Assembly (NCBI GenBank): GCA_023014485.1
Contig: JAJOZX010002355.1
Span: forward strand, 580,501-644,500
DNA: 64,000 nucleotides
From: Bathynomus jamesi
Lineage: Eukaryota > Arthropoda > Malacostraca > Isopoda > Cirolanidae
Reading direction: 5' to 3'
Below, one piece after another: positions 43,401 through 54,031 of this stretch. Below the pieces are notes generated by a model. It saw nothing but the letters and a program-made list of their open reading frames with translations, had not been told where the DNA came from and ran no database searches. The first letter of the stretch is position 1; every line of letters starts with the position of its first letter. A program made the position numbers and the translations under genes.

Positions 43401-45786
43401 AGAAAATGTTAAGTTTGCCTTCTGAAAATCCAGCCGTTAACAAAATGTTCCAGGAAGGTAAGTTTGTGGTAAGAAGAAGCGACAGATTATGGGCCGGACT
43501 CGGCACAGACCTGGTGATAGAACAAGTACTAATGCGTTCCCTGAAAAGCAGAGGCGGACTGACACGCGGAAGTGGATTTACAGACATCCAAAGGACAACG
43601 TGGCTCTTTTCTATGCCTGTGTTCCACTTATAACTTAGCAATGCAGGAATACACCAGAGTTTTGTTGGAAAGTAGTGAACAGCACAAGGAAATGAGGGGG
43701 AATTAGACAAATCAGGGACAGTAATGACATGAAGAAAGTACTTGAACGTCTGGAATCCTTATCCCCATTCCATTCTACCTCGGGTCTCTGCAACATTGTA
43801 ACAGGGCTAACTGCTGATCCTGGAGTTAACGTTCATCAATTGCATTCAATCGGTACGAACATTGTCGTAAAAATGATTGGGAAACAAGCCTTTACATATT
43901 CTGCCAAAAGATCTGACAAAGTGAAAACACTAGGATCTGCTTCTGCGTTGTGATCACTGATGCTTCAGATATAGAAGTAGATCCTGCACTACTGTTTCAG
44001 AGAATGATGATTGTTGCCACTGGCGGAGACATGAATCTTGAAGATGTCATGTGTTACGAACTGTGAGCATATCCTCCTGCATTGTTCGAATCACGAAGTA
44101 TCTTGAGGAAACCCGATAAGTCTCAGCTAGCTCATGCAATAATCAAATACACTGACACTTTACGCATGGAAGAAGTTCAAGAAATTCAGCGCACAGACCA
44201 GTACGTATTGGATGGTGGATCTCTACTACATCGTGTTTCCTGGCGTCAAGATGAAACATATGACGGCATCGCCAACTCATATGCCGATTTCACTCTGAAA
44301 ACATATGGAAAAGCAATCATTGTTTTTGATGGCTACAGCAGCTCTCCTACGATCAAGGACATGACCCACAGAAGACGCAGCACCAAGACAAGCAGAAATG
44401 TGAATCTCAGTCCAAGCATGAAGTTTGTTGGCAAGAAGGAACACTTCTTGGCTAATGAAAACAACAAGCAAGCATTTATTTCCCTCGTAGGTGAGATGTT
44501 GAAGAAGCACGGGTGTACTGTTCACAACGCAGATGGGGATGCTGATGTGGACATCGTTCGTGCAGCAGTTTCCTCCTCAGAAAATGCAACTACAACAGTA
44601 ATAGGGGAAGACACCGACTTGCTGATTCTCCTTCTGTACCATGCCAAGGACAGTGGTTTCAAGTTGTACTATCGCAGCGATATAAGACGGGGACCATCTC
44701 CTAATCCTGTGTATGATATTCTCAGCATTCAATCATTGTTAGGCAATGACATCTGCAAGTATCTCCTGTTTGTGCATGCTTTCACGGGCTGTGATAGCAC
44801 ATCCAGAATTTTTTCGATCGGTAAAGCCAAAGCATTCGACACACTGATGAAGGTGGCTGAACTCCGTTCAGTTGCAAATACATTCTGTTCTGATTGTTGC
44901 CAACACTCTGACATTGAAGCCGCTGGAAGAAAGGCAATGCTTCTGTTGTATGGCTGCAAAACACTTGAATCCACTAACGCACTACGTCATCGAATGTTAG
45001 TTGAAAAGGTAGCTACAGCTAAATCTTTTGTTACACCCGAACGTTCGCCACCTACCGATGCGTCCACAAAGTACCACAGCTTTCGCACATACTTTCAAAT
45101 ACTAATCTGGAAGTCTACAGAAGAGAAGATCGATGCAGAACAGTGGGGTTGGTATGCAAAGAATAATTCCTACTACCCTACAGCCTGCGACAAGCCACCA
45201 GCTCCAAATTATCTACTCAACATGATCCGCTGCTCCTGCAAGACGAAATGTGCTACTTCAAGATGTGGATGCAAACGTAATGGAATGCCCTGTTCAGCCG
45301 CTTGTGGCGAGTGCTAAATCAGTGGTTGCGATAACAACCCAAGTACCGGTAATCTATCCGATGATAGTGATGAAGAGGATTAATTTCTGTATGTTTGTGA
45401 CCAGGTATCACTTCTTCTGTAATGAACATAACTTGAAACTGGGAAAAAAATAATTGTTGTATTATTGATTATAAAAATCTGTAAAAAGCTATATAACATT
45501 ATATTTGCGTAATAACTGGTTGTGTTGTATATTGTTGAATTATTTAAAACATTACAACTGAAAGAAAAAGCATCAAATGTATCTCTATAAATAAAAGCGT
45601 AAATTATATATATTTTTTTTCGTAGGAAACATCCAGTCCGCCATTTTGAATTTCATTTTTGGGGGTGTTCCCGGGGTCCAATTTTGTCGGATTTTGGATA
45701 TGTTATTCGGCAATGGTTCCTGAGCTGGAAACAGTTTAGAAAGCTTCTGAAGCAATTTTGCCTCTAACTACAAATTGCCTGGACTA
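40448..45786 (+). mobile_element. Academ-like (AcademX type) DNA transposon, copy A
   Basis: Ends TAGTTCAGGCAAT and ATTGCCTGGACTA lead into inverted repeats of about 190 bp (ACCTGGGCAAAATTGCTTCA and onward). CTA occurs directly outside both ends (40,445-40,447 and 45,787-45,789), a 3-bp duplication. The 5,339-bp element has one gene. Academ assignment rests on the 3-bp duplication, the Cys-rich N-terminus and the C-terminal XPG-like nuclease known for AcademX; I could not run a search. Copy B at 54,032-59,375 is almost identical and inverted. Confidence 0.8.
41014..45383 (+). pseudogene. Academ-like transposase, copy A, about 1,450 codons
   Basis: Begins MQTPEELCVICKEKLD at 41,014, shortly after a possible acceptor TTCTGTTTCAG. 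Domains in order: Cys/His-rich zinc-binding N-terminus (ELCVICK, HVVCRKRF, HCLFCDT, DCVYHHTC); a DDE-like middle (LLAADNVDHDVCTLDGKN, IITFDQPLFWKA, MLGSFHTLMNLLGAVGTL); an XPG/FEN1-like PIN nuclease (IIVFDGYSSSPT, NADGDADVDIVRAAVS, VIGEDTDLLILLLY, FTGCDSTSRIFSIGKA); and a tesmin/TSO1-type CXC Cys cluster near the end (CSCKTKC, RCGCKRNGMPC). Compared with copy B it has frame changes near 41,525, 41,710, 43,065, 43,618, 43,703 and 43,949 plus stops near 44,066 and 45,316. Confidence 0.8.
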
Positions 45787-45913
45787 CTACGAAATACGAA
45801 TATACTGTAGCAGGAATAACAGCAATCAAAGAGAAGCTGTTAGAAGATTATTAATTCCCAAATGCATCAATCAAATTTTACTTTCAAACTATGGATCATT
45901 GCATGTTTATTAC

Positions 45914-46137
45914 CTTACAATTTTCTCTGTCATATCCTTCTTGTCATAATTAATGACTGCCCACTTTTGAAGTGAAGCTCCTTTAAAGAACTTTTTGTCT
46001 GCTATGTTCCAGACTCCATCACGTGGCTTGAACACACATGGTTCGGACATCCTATTGTTCATGGCTAATTGTGGTGGGTCCAATATTCTCCCTTTAGTTT
46101 CAACAAGCTTTAAATTAAAAGGCAAGTTAGTCCGCAA
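45914..46137 (-). CDS. AGO: Argonaute exon: linker 2 upstream of MID
   Basis: Encodes about 74 residues including ETKGRILDPPQLAMNN, a FKPRDGVWNIADKKFFKGAS block and LQKWAVINYD. This matches the Argonaute segment between PAZ and MID (GRxLxPPxLxY...GxWNxxxKxFxxGxxLxxWAV). The donor AAG|GTAATA leaves two bases (AG) that complete Ser with the C opening the exon at 27,762, in frame. The acceptor is less certain: AAAG before 46,137, directly downstream of an in-frame stop, or TTTAAAG before 46,107. Both give phase 0. Upstream exons (PAZ, N domain) are not in the remaining 18 kb of the window. Confidence 0.88.
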
Positions 46138-46849
46138 CTTTCAATCCGCATAATGCGAATATACATAGTTGTAAACCTTAAAATGAAACTGACAGATAGA
46201 CACAAGTCATATTGAAAAAATTGTTTATTAGAGAAAACACAAAACGACCTAATCTAGTAATTTAACCTAACCTTTAACTAGCCTGCATTTACAAAGACAA
46301 CTAGTAGAATATTAGTAGATGGTAAAATTTGACTAAAATATTTTTCTCTATATAATTCTGAAAAAATTTCTAATCTAATTTTTGTTCTGTCTTTTGCGAG
46401 TGTAATACTCCTAGTTGAAGACCGAAAAGCTATTTTTGTTAAAAATTTAAAACTTTTTCTACCTTGAATGAAACAACAACTTATAGAAAGGGATTTAAGA
46501 AAAACACCTCGCTTTTGATGGGCATGACCTAAAAATTAAAGCGAAAGTTTCCTACCAATAATACGTTCCCATTCGTACATTACCTAATAACCCATTCCCA
46601 TCCTCAATATGGTGTGGCCAAGACGATTGAGCTCGAGACTGAAAACACTCAAATCAAACACACAAACACACACACACACACACACGTATAAAAGGATCAT
46701 TGCTGGGAATAAGGAATAAGGTACCACCCTAAACTTAGGGATCCACCGTTATTTTTCATAACATGGTGGAAGGTGGTACAGTAAGGCGAGATCAACATCT
46801 CCATTTACACACTTCACGAACTAGTTTCATTCCTGTTTTTTAACTCTTG
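46138..46849. other. Argonaute intron start; CA repeat, no gene
   Basis: Holds a (CA)n tract near 46,660-46,685 and a pair of short inverted blocks (GGTACCACC...GGTGGTAC, about 46,720-46,785). No gene recognised. The region from 46,138 to the window end is presumed Argonaute intron. Confidence 0.4.
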
Positions 46850-47059
46850 TGCCAAATTTATATTAACTATTTTTATTCACATATTTACTAATTGCATCCT
46901 TCCATCTTTTAAATGGTGTTCCTCTACTTCAAACTAGGACACACACACATTTTCACAATTCTATCATTAATCAGCCTCTCCACATAAACATACGAATGTA
47001 GTATATTCTCATTTCTAATGACTTTTACTCCACACCTTCCCATTTCTCATACTGTCAAA

Positions 47060-47282
47060 GTACCCAGGTTGCCAAGTGGTAAATAATCACCACCGGGATG
47101 TTAATCTTACGGTCCTGGGTTCGAGACTCCGCTCGCACTTCAGATTTCTGCAATTAATGCGCTTCTCTGCCCAGGTCCTTCTTGATGGGGTAGTGGTTCG
47201 AACCCCTAGAAAAGCTGTAGGTCACTTCCGTCCTATAACGTTAGATGTTACGAAGGAAGTTAAAACAACTGCAAACATTATC
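47060..47282 (+). mobile_element. tRNA-derived SINE sharing its tail with the 5S-SINEs
   Basis: The head has an A box (GGTTGCCAAGTGG) and a B box (GGGTTCGAGACTC) at tRNA spacing. The downstream body GAAAAGCTGTAGGTC and tail GTTAGATGTTACGAAGGAAG match the 3' part of the 5S-SINEs at 23,219 and 39,923. SINEs sharing a tail normally share a LINE partner. Confidence 0.8.
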
Positions 47283-47550
47283 GTCTCACACAGTCAATCC
47301 ATTGTACATAAATTACGCTTCCTAAATTATTCATCTCAGCTGCTCTCACTTCAGACAGTGAACTGTCATGCCAAACAAATGTATGTTTGGCAGCCATAAA
47401 TGAGTGTTGTCACCAATACACCTTCATCTCAACCTCCCATTGTATATACAGTAAAACCCCGCAACCACGGAACTGAATGTAACTAAATAGCGATATAATA
47501 GAACACATTTTTTCCGATAGAAAATACCTTAAAAATACCAGAATTGGGGT

Positions 47551-47735
47551 AAATTCCGATGCACTTCGGAAAAGCCACGTGGTACATTATTACTAGAAAA
47601 TTCTTCAACAAATATTAGAAAATAACCCAAACACTAAAAAGTATTTCTTTTATTATAGGAGATAAATTCCGAAGAACTTCGAAAAAGCCACGTGGTGCAA
47701 TACTTTCCAGAAAATTCTTCGGAAAATAACGGAAA
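47551..47735. repeat. Direct repeat, about 70 bp, spaced about 105 bp
   Basis: AATTCCGATGCACTTCGGAA-AAGCCACGTGG and AATTCCGAAGAACTTCGAAA-AAGCCACGTGG start two similar segments, each continuing to AGAAAATTCTTC. No coding function. Confidence 0.7.
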
Positions 47736-48484
47736 AACTTTCCAGTCCGAGATATTTTCCGATATCAACCTTAACATACCCCAAATAACACAACCTCCAA
47801 ACACCCAAAATACTGAAATTCTTCTACAATCTCTAAATTTTCTCCATTCACCACAATACTGCATACTGATTCACCTCTCTCAACACCGAGAATCTTACTT
47901 TTATTTATATTCACTTTCAATAATCTCCATTTACAGACATCAAATCTTGTCATTGCTCGGCTCAATTCATTCCTAGATTCTCGCAAAAGCATCACGTCAT
48001 CAACATACATCAAATGTAAGAGCTGCCACTCACCCTCTTCCAAATTTCCAAATTCAGGGTTACTCTAATTTCTTGCATTCTTGCTCTCATATCAGGCATT
48101 ATCCCAGCCTATTAAACCACGATATCACACAGCCTTGTCTACTTCGAACATTAATACTGAACCAGTCACTCAATTCACCTTTAACTCTTATTACACAAGC
48201 ACTACGGTACTACCCACATAAAAACTTCTTGCATTGAACAACTTGCTACTAAAACCATCCACTGCCACAAGGCAGATCTATTCATTTTATCATCCACTTT
48301 TTCCAAATCTAAAAACGTCAAATGTAATTTTTTCTTCTTATCATTTAGTTTTACAATCAGCCGTCTCACTGCATATATTTTATCAACACATTCACTCTTA
48401 CTCTCCGGCGACATTAAGACTAATCCAGGCCCCACTACAACTTACACATGTCACCATACACAAAGACACAGACACAATAACACC

Positions 48485-49285
48485 ATGAGACACATACAGA
48501 AGTATAATATTAACATATTACAGTACAACGTAGATGGCCTCTCAAACAAAATCATGCAGCTTAGGGAATTCGTACACAAACAAAACATTCACATAGCACT
48601 TATACAAGAAAAAACTGAAACACACACACACACAAAACTCATCACTTACATACGTAAAAGCATTAGCTACACTGATGCCACCCAAAACATTACAAACACA
48701 ATCCAAGCAGATAACACGCTAGAAATACAGGCAGTTAACATTAAAACACGCGCAAAACACACCACCACACTAATCAACATTTACATCCCACCAGATAGTT
48801 CACCTCAGGTGCCAGCCAATTACAATCCACAGTTACACAATCTGGCCTCTCTCACTAATGTCATCTTAGGAGACTTCAACGCTAAAGACACTAGTTGGTA
48901 CCTGCACAACCAAAGCAACACCAGAGGCGCCAACATAGCCACACAACTAAACAGCTTCTTCATTCTCAACAATACAGAAGAACATACACACATACCACAT
49001 CAAGCAGGATACTCAAACTCCTCCCCAGACATAACGTTCTGTTACCCCTCACTTGCAACACATACACACTGAAGAACAGAAAAACAACTGTCATCAGACC
49101 ACCTGCTCATCATCATTACAACACGTTCTACACTCTGTCTCAACAGCTTTAGGCACACTTACAGAAATTACGAGAGCCGATTGGGAACAGTTCAAAATAC
49201 AGACTGAGAAACTATTCACCACATTAAACAGCACACCCATCATAAACATCAATACAACGTCTGTACTGAACGGACGCATTTCCTG
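48485..49285 (+). pseudogene. LINE endonuclease fragment
   Basis: Reads ILQYNVDGLSNKIMQL, HIALIQEKTE, LINIYIPPDSSP, VILGDFNAKDTSW and SPDITFCYPSLA, the ordered blocks of an AP-like endonuclease of a non-LTR retrotransposon. After a frame change near 49,070 it continues ITRADWEQFKIQTEKLF, the linker before reverse transcriptase, and then stops. Possibly the same family as the reverse transcriptase piece at 61,273-62,450. Confidence 0.8.
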
Positions 49286-49500
49286 AGCTCTCTGATATTG
49301 CATCTATTTTTGCATATTGCTAAGAATTTTACTTTTGGAAAGTTTTTAATTTTATATACTTGCGTTTATATTCACATTGTTATAGTTAAGTAATAAGTAA
49401 TTGAATATTAGTGGTTTTTAGCGATTTAGAAGTTTTCATAGCGTGCCGGCTTAATTTAACTTAAACTTGTGACGGTTATAAACTAATTTTTAACTGCGCG
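49286..49500. other. Short AT-rich gap, probable CR1 5' untranslated region
   Basis: No coding sequence. It directly precedes the CR1 ORF1 start. Confidence 0.4.
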
Positions 49501-50533
49501 ATGCCGTCGCAGAAAGCGTCGTGTGTTAGGTGTCGGGTAAACCGGTAGTATTCGGAATTTAAAGATTATAACGGCGGTCCTATGGCGATTACCGAGAGAT
49601 CAGTTTGTTTCTTTTGCAAGTTAATGGAGGAAATGGTTGACATAAAACGCAGTGTACGTGAGGTAACGGAAAGACTTGCAACGCTTGATGAGGGCAGGGG
49701 TAGGGCTACGGTTGACTAAAGCCGAAAAAATACTAACGTCGCAGACGTTAGTAATTTGAAGGGTGAGGTGCGTAACCTAGTTTCTAGTTTAGGTAGCTTG
49801 TCGGGAAGGTTGGATAGAGTTGAGGAAGGGGTTAAGGTTGGTCCGAGATTAGTAGATGGGGACGGATTTAGAGAAGTTAAGGGTGGAGCTAGGCCGCGTA
49901 CGTTAGGTGATAGGAATCACCCCCCCCAACGAGGTTTCGAACCCTTTCGCCCATTTGGAAAGGGACGTGAATGAGGGGGAAACTATTTTAATTGGGGACT
50001 CTTTAGTTCGCCACATGGACACAGAGTTCGTTGAACGGCATCCAACCAAGAGGAGGGTCTGTCTCCAAGGGGCCAGGGTTGACAGAGTTAGAGACGAGGT
50101 GGACAGGATTGACGTTGCCTCCCGTCACTCGATGTTGGTGACGATGGTAGGGGGCAACGACTCGTATAGGCCCGATACGAGAGTGCCTGACCTTTTGGAG
50201 AGATATAGGGGGTTAATTAGGTCCCTAAAGGCGAGGTCAGATAGGTCTTTAGTTCTAGGTATTACTCCTAGGCACGGTTTGGGTCTTTAGATTACGTCTA
50301 AAACGATATTTTGGAATACTAAATTAGAAGAGATTTGTGCTGAGGAAAATGTACCCTTCGTAAAGCTGTGGTCAGAATTCAGTGATCCTAGCCTTTTTAT
50401 AAAAGATGGGGTGCATTTTAATGAAATAGGTAATGCTAGGCTAGGTAGGTTAATAGACGAAAACGTGCGAAAGCTGTATAGGTCGAAGCCTTCTTTAAAC
50501 GTTGTGGGACCGGGGAACGCGGGCCCGACGTGA
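49501..50533 (+). pseudogene. CR1 LINE ORF1 with SGNH esterase domain
   Basis: Starts MPSQKASCVRCRVNR with Cys pairs (CVRC, SVCFFCK) that could bind zinc, then a likely coiled coil (VDIKRSVREVTERLATLDEG). After frame changes near 49,545, 49,720 and 49,925 it enters an SGNH/GDSL-type hydrolase: ILIGDSLVRHMDTEFV (nucleophile Ser block) and VTMVGGNDSYRPD. This esterase-like domain is typical of CR1-clade ORF1 proteins. A stop after HGLGL (50,288) precedes remnants of the domain's end. Confidence 0.85.
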
Positions 50534-50567
50534 AAAATAGTTTAAAACGCGGGCCCGTGGTAAAAAA

Positions 50568-52658
50568 TAACTTAAACGTCTTTTATTGTAACGCGCGTAG
50601 TATTAGAAATAAATTAAATTAATTTAAGGCGATAATTTATTCCAGCAACTACGATATAGTTGCTATCACTGAAACGTGGTTAAATACCGGGAATCGGGAC
50701 TTGGGGGAACTTGATATACCGGGTTTTAAACTCTTTACTAATGATAGGTTACATAGGTTTGGTGGCAGCGTTTTGCTGTACATTCGTAATTCCCTTAGGG
50801 CTATCAAGGTTAAGATAGATTTTCCGGCAGCAATTAATGCGATATGCGTTGAAGTTAGGGCGCGTAGTATTAGTTTTAATTTTGTTGTTGTTTATAGACC
50901 TCCCGTTCAACCTTTCGATACCGATACTAGATTTTACTCACTTCTTGGTAACTTTACTGACAATCGGAATAGTATAATTGTCGGAGACTTTAACTGCCCT
51001 AATGTTAATTACGAGACTTTTACCTGGTAATGAGGAGGGTTTGAGATTGAGTTCATGGAGAATAATTTTTTACGACAGATAGTTACCGAACCAACGGGCG
51101 GTGACAATATTTTAGTAGGATGTAGTGATCATCAAATTCTTAGGTTTAAGTTATTATTAGAAAACACTAAGGATAGTAACGTAATACAAGTCCCTGATTT
51201 TCGTAGGGCTAATTTTGATAGTTTTGCAGATAGGATGAGAGAAGTGGACTGGGATAACTTATTTATGGGTAATGACAAATTTTCATTGGGAGGCGTTTAA
51301 AGAAAGTTTTATGAATATTGAAAAGGAGTTTATTCCTCGTAGGTCCAAGAGCGCTAGAAATCATGGTAGGCCCCAAGTGGTGGACTAGGGAAATAGGCGA
51401 GTTCATAAACGAGCATAATAGAGCGTATAGACTTAATAAGCGCAATGGCACGGCAGCTAACTTTAATAGATATATCGAGCTTAGACGTCAGGTTAAAAGA
51501 TCAGTTAGGAATGCTAAGCGTAATTTAGAGATACTTATAGCTACGGATAGTAAACATAATCCAAAAAAGTTTTTTGAATACGTCAATAATCGTAAGCCGA
51601 TAAAAGATAACATAGGCCCTCTAGTGGATGTTAACGGCGCTTTGGCTTCTGACGCTCAGGCGATGGCGGGTATTTTTAATATCTTTTTGCGACAGTTTTT
51701 ACCATAGAAGACGTAAATAATGTCCCCGACGTGGACGATATCGTTCCATTTAGTAGCGAGGCTATTTTGGATGAAATAACTGTTTACGAGGGTGAGATTG
51801 CGCATTATATCGATAGGCTAAAAGTTAGCAAGACTCCAGGCCCTGACGCTTTTTATCCCAGACATTTTGAAAGATTTGAAAGACTTTATCGTAGGCCCCT
51901 TAAAGAAGATTTTTAAGTCACTCGAAACGGGGATTATTCCTGAAGACTTCAAATTAGCCAACGTCACGCCTATTTTTAAAAAAGGCGACCGCACGGTAGC
52001 TAGCAATTACAGGCCCATTAGCTTAACGTCAATTGTCAGTAAACTTTTGGAATCCGTAGTTAGGGATCGTATCATCGATCACTTAGAAAGTAGAGATTTG
52101 ATTAATAGTAGTCAGCATGGGTTTCGACGCCATAGATCTTGTTTAACTAATTTGTTAGAATTTTATAACGAAATAGTGCGCGAATACGATAGGCATAGAG
52201 CGGCTGACGTTATTTATTTAGATTTTAAAAAGGCGTTCGATACAGTTCCGCAGAGAAGATTAATTGCGAAGGTTAAAGCGCACGGTATACGCGGTCAGGT
52301 AGCTAACTGGTTAGAGGAATGGCTTCGTGCTAGGAGACAGAGGGTCGTTGTTAATGGTAGTGAATCGGGGTGGTTGGATGTAGGTAACGGTGTCCCACAG
52401 GGTTCAGTGTTAGGCCCAATGCTATTCGTAATTTATATTTAACGACATAGATGTAGGATTGACTCGTAACGTGTCAAAATTCGCGGACGATACTAAAATA
52501 GGCGGTAAGGTTGTTAACGAGTACGATAGAAATAGGCTCCAAGACGATGTAAATAGGATTATGGAGTGGACGGATAAGTGGCAGATGCAATTTAAAGTAG
52601 ACAAATGTAAAGTTTTGCATATAGGTTCTCGTAACAATAATTACACGTACAGGCTCTA
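50568..52658 (+). pseudogene. CR1 LINE ORF2, interrupted by F2 insertion
   Basis: Endonuclease: NVFYCNARSIRNKLN, VAITETWLNTG, FVVVYRPPVQP, IIVGDFNCPN and a GCSDHQILRF block (a few residues before it are deleted). Reverse transcriptase: VSKTPGPDAFYPRHF, SNYRPISLTSIVSKLLE, QHGFRRHRSCLTNLL, IYLDFKKAFDTVPQRR, GVPQGSVLGPMLF, KFADDTKIGG and KVDKCKVLHIGSR. The catalytic FADD is intact. Frame changes occur near 51,030, 51,290, 51,700, 51,900 and 52,440. Coding ends at TYRL where F2 copy 2 starts. Its continuation is at 62,919-63,328 on the other strand. Confidence 0.88.
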
Positions 52659-54031
52659 GGGGGGTTGAAACATATCAAAATTCGAGTTTCTCCAATTCCA
52701 CAGTATGCACGTAGTTGGAAATGATGATCTCAACATCTTGTAAAAAAAAATTAGTATATGCGACCCCCCTTACCCCTTCCATAGCATCCCCCCCCCCATT
52801 TCACTCTTTCCACAGATATAACCCCAAAATGTGACAATCATGCATTATATTAAGTCTTATTAAGTAGATTAGATTAATTTGGATAAATTAGATGAATTAT
52901 ATAAATTAGTCACGTTTTTTTGTTTAGTTTCAGATTGTTTATGATTGAATGAGTTATGATTTAATTCCGAATGAGTTATATTAAATTCAGATTGAATGAT
53001 TCAATTGCTAGAATTTAACAATTAGTTTCTTGTTATTAATGCTACTAGGCCTAAATAAGTGAAATCAATGGCGACAAGAAGCAAAACGCACAATTCAACA
53101 TTTGGTCACACTGCAGAATTTTCACCTTCAATGACTCCTTCAAAGGCTGACGTATTTAGGCATTATTTATTGGTAAGAAAACGAGAAGAACTGATTTCGA
53201 AAGGTTCTAGAACAGCAAAAGAATGTTACAGAATTGTCACTAAAGATGTGGAAGCCATTTGGGAGAAGTTTTCCTTTCCACATATAGGATTTGAAGGAAT
53301 AGCTATAAAAGTTGAACGATTGATAGAATCTGCAGCAAAGCTAAATAAAGTACCATTAAAACAAAGAAACAACAGTTTTCAGCAAAGGTGGAGACATTCG
53401 ATGAAATGTTTGATATTTGCACTTGAACTTGTTACGATAAAAAAATCAGTCGAACGGACTGCAGATATGATATATTAGAGTTCCAATGATTTTGTGGGAG
53501 TCTTTTGTGGGGCAGAAACAAAGAAAAAACCAACTTGGACCAATCGACAGAGTAACGACTTCCGCAAGAAAAAGGACTCACGATAGAGTTAAAGGATTAG
53601 AAAGAAGAGCCAAGATAAGCCTAGATATGAATGTCGCCTCAACCAGCAAACTGGACCCTTTACATATTATGGAAGATGAGAGCATGGAAATTGATGATGA
53701 CAGTGACGATATTGACTTTGTTCCGGATTTTGAACTGAGAGAAAACCATCAGAACAGAATTATTTATGATAACTTAACAATAACAGCAGATAGATACCGT
53801 GTAAGTTACAAAGCTACTGTAGCTATAGTAAATGCAGCTTTGAAGGATATGGGAATATTAGACGAAACCAATATGTTGGATAGGAAAAAAGTGGAAAGAG
53901 AAAGAATACGTGTGGGTAAAAAGAACATAATCAAAGTGAAATCAGAGAAAACACAGATTAAAGGCATCGGATTTGATGGTAGAAAAGATCAAACTAAGAC
54001 AACGAAGGGAACTGAGTACGAAGAACATTAT

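Larger units (their letters stand above)
27763..45913 (-). other. Giant Argonaute intron, about 18.2 kb
   Basis: Bounded by AAG|GTAATA at 45,914 and TTTTCAG before 27,762. It carries an Academ-like element, a CCCH LINE, a Tc1, retroposons and a Jockey relic. 27,780-29,450 holds no recognisable gene apart from a doubled 25-bp AGCAAGGTTAGGTTTTCACTT unit near 27,850. 32,130-32,360, 32,615-33,090 and 40,160-40,447 show nothing assignable. Confidence 0.8.
46850..48440 (-). pseudogene. LINE reverse transcriptase fragments
   Basis: Minus-strand reading gives LTFLDLEKVDDKMNRSALW (48,202-48,435; usually FIDLEKAYDRVPREALW), RSRQGCVIS, then LMYVDDVMLLRESRNELS with KVNINKSKILGVE and EFQYFGC (47,771-48,043). 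These are consecutive reverse transcriptase blocks; the catalytic YADD reads YVDD. Weak C-terminal remnants may continue to about 46,850. A tRNA-SINE and a tandem repeat interrupt it. RTE-like by feel, clade not established. Confidence 0.7.

Noticed and set aside
47060..47135. A functional tRNA gene
   Set aside because: A and B boxes are present but I could not draw a full cloverleaf, and it continues into a SINE body.
49907..50290. Stand-alone GDSL esterase gene
   Set aside because: It is in line with CR1 ORF1 and is followed by CR1 ORF2; this domain is normal in CR1 ORF1.
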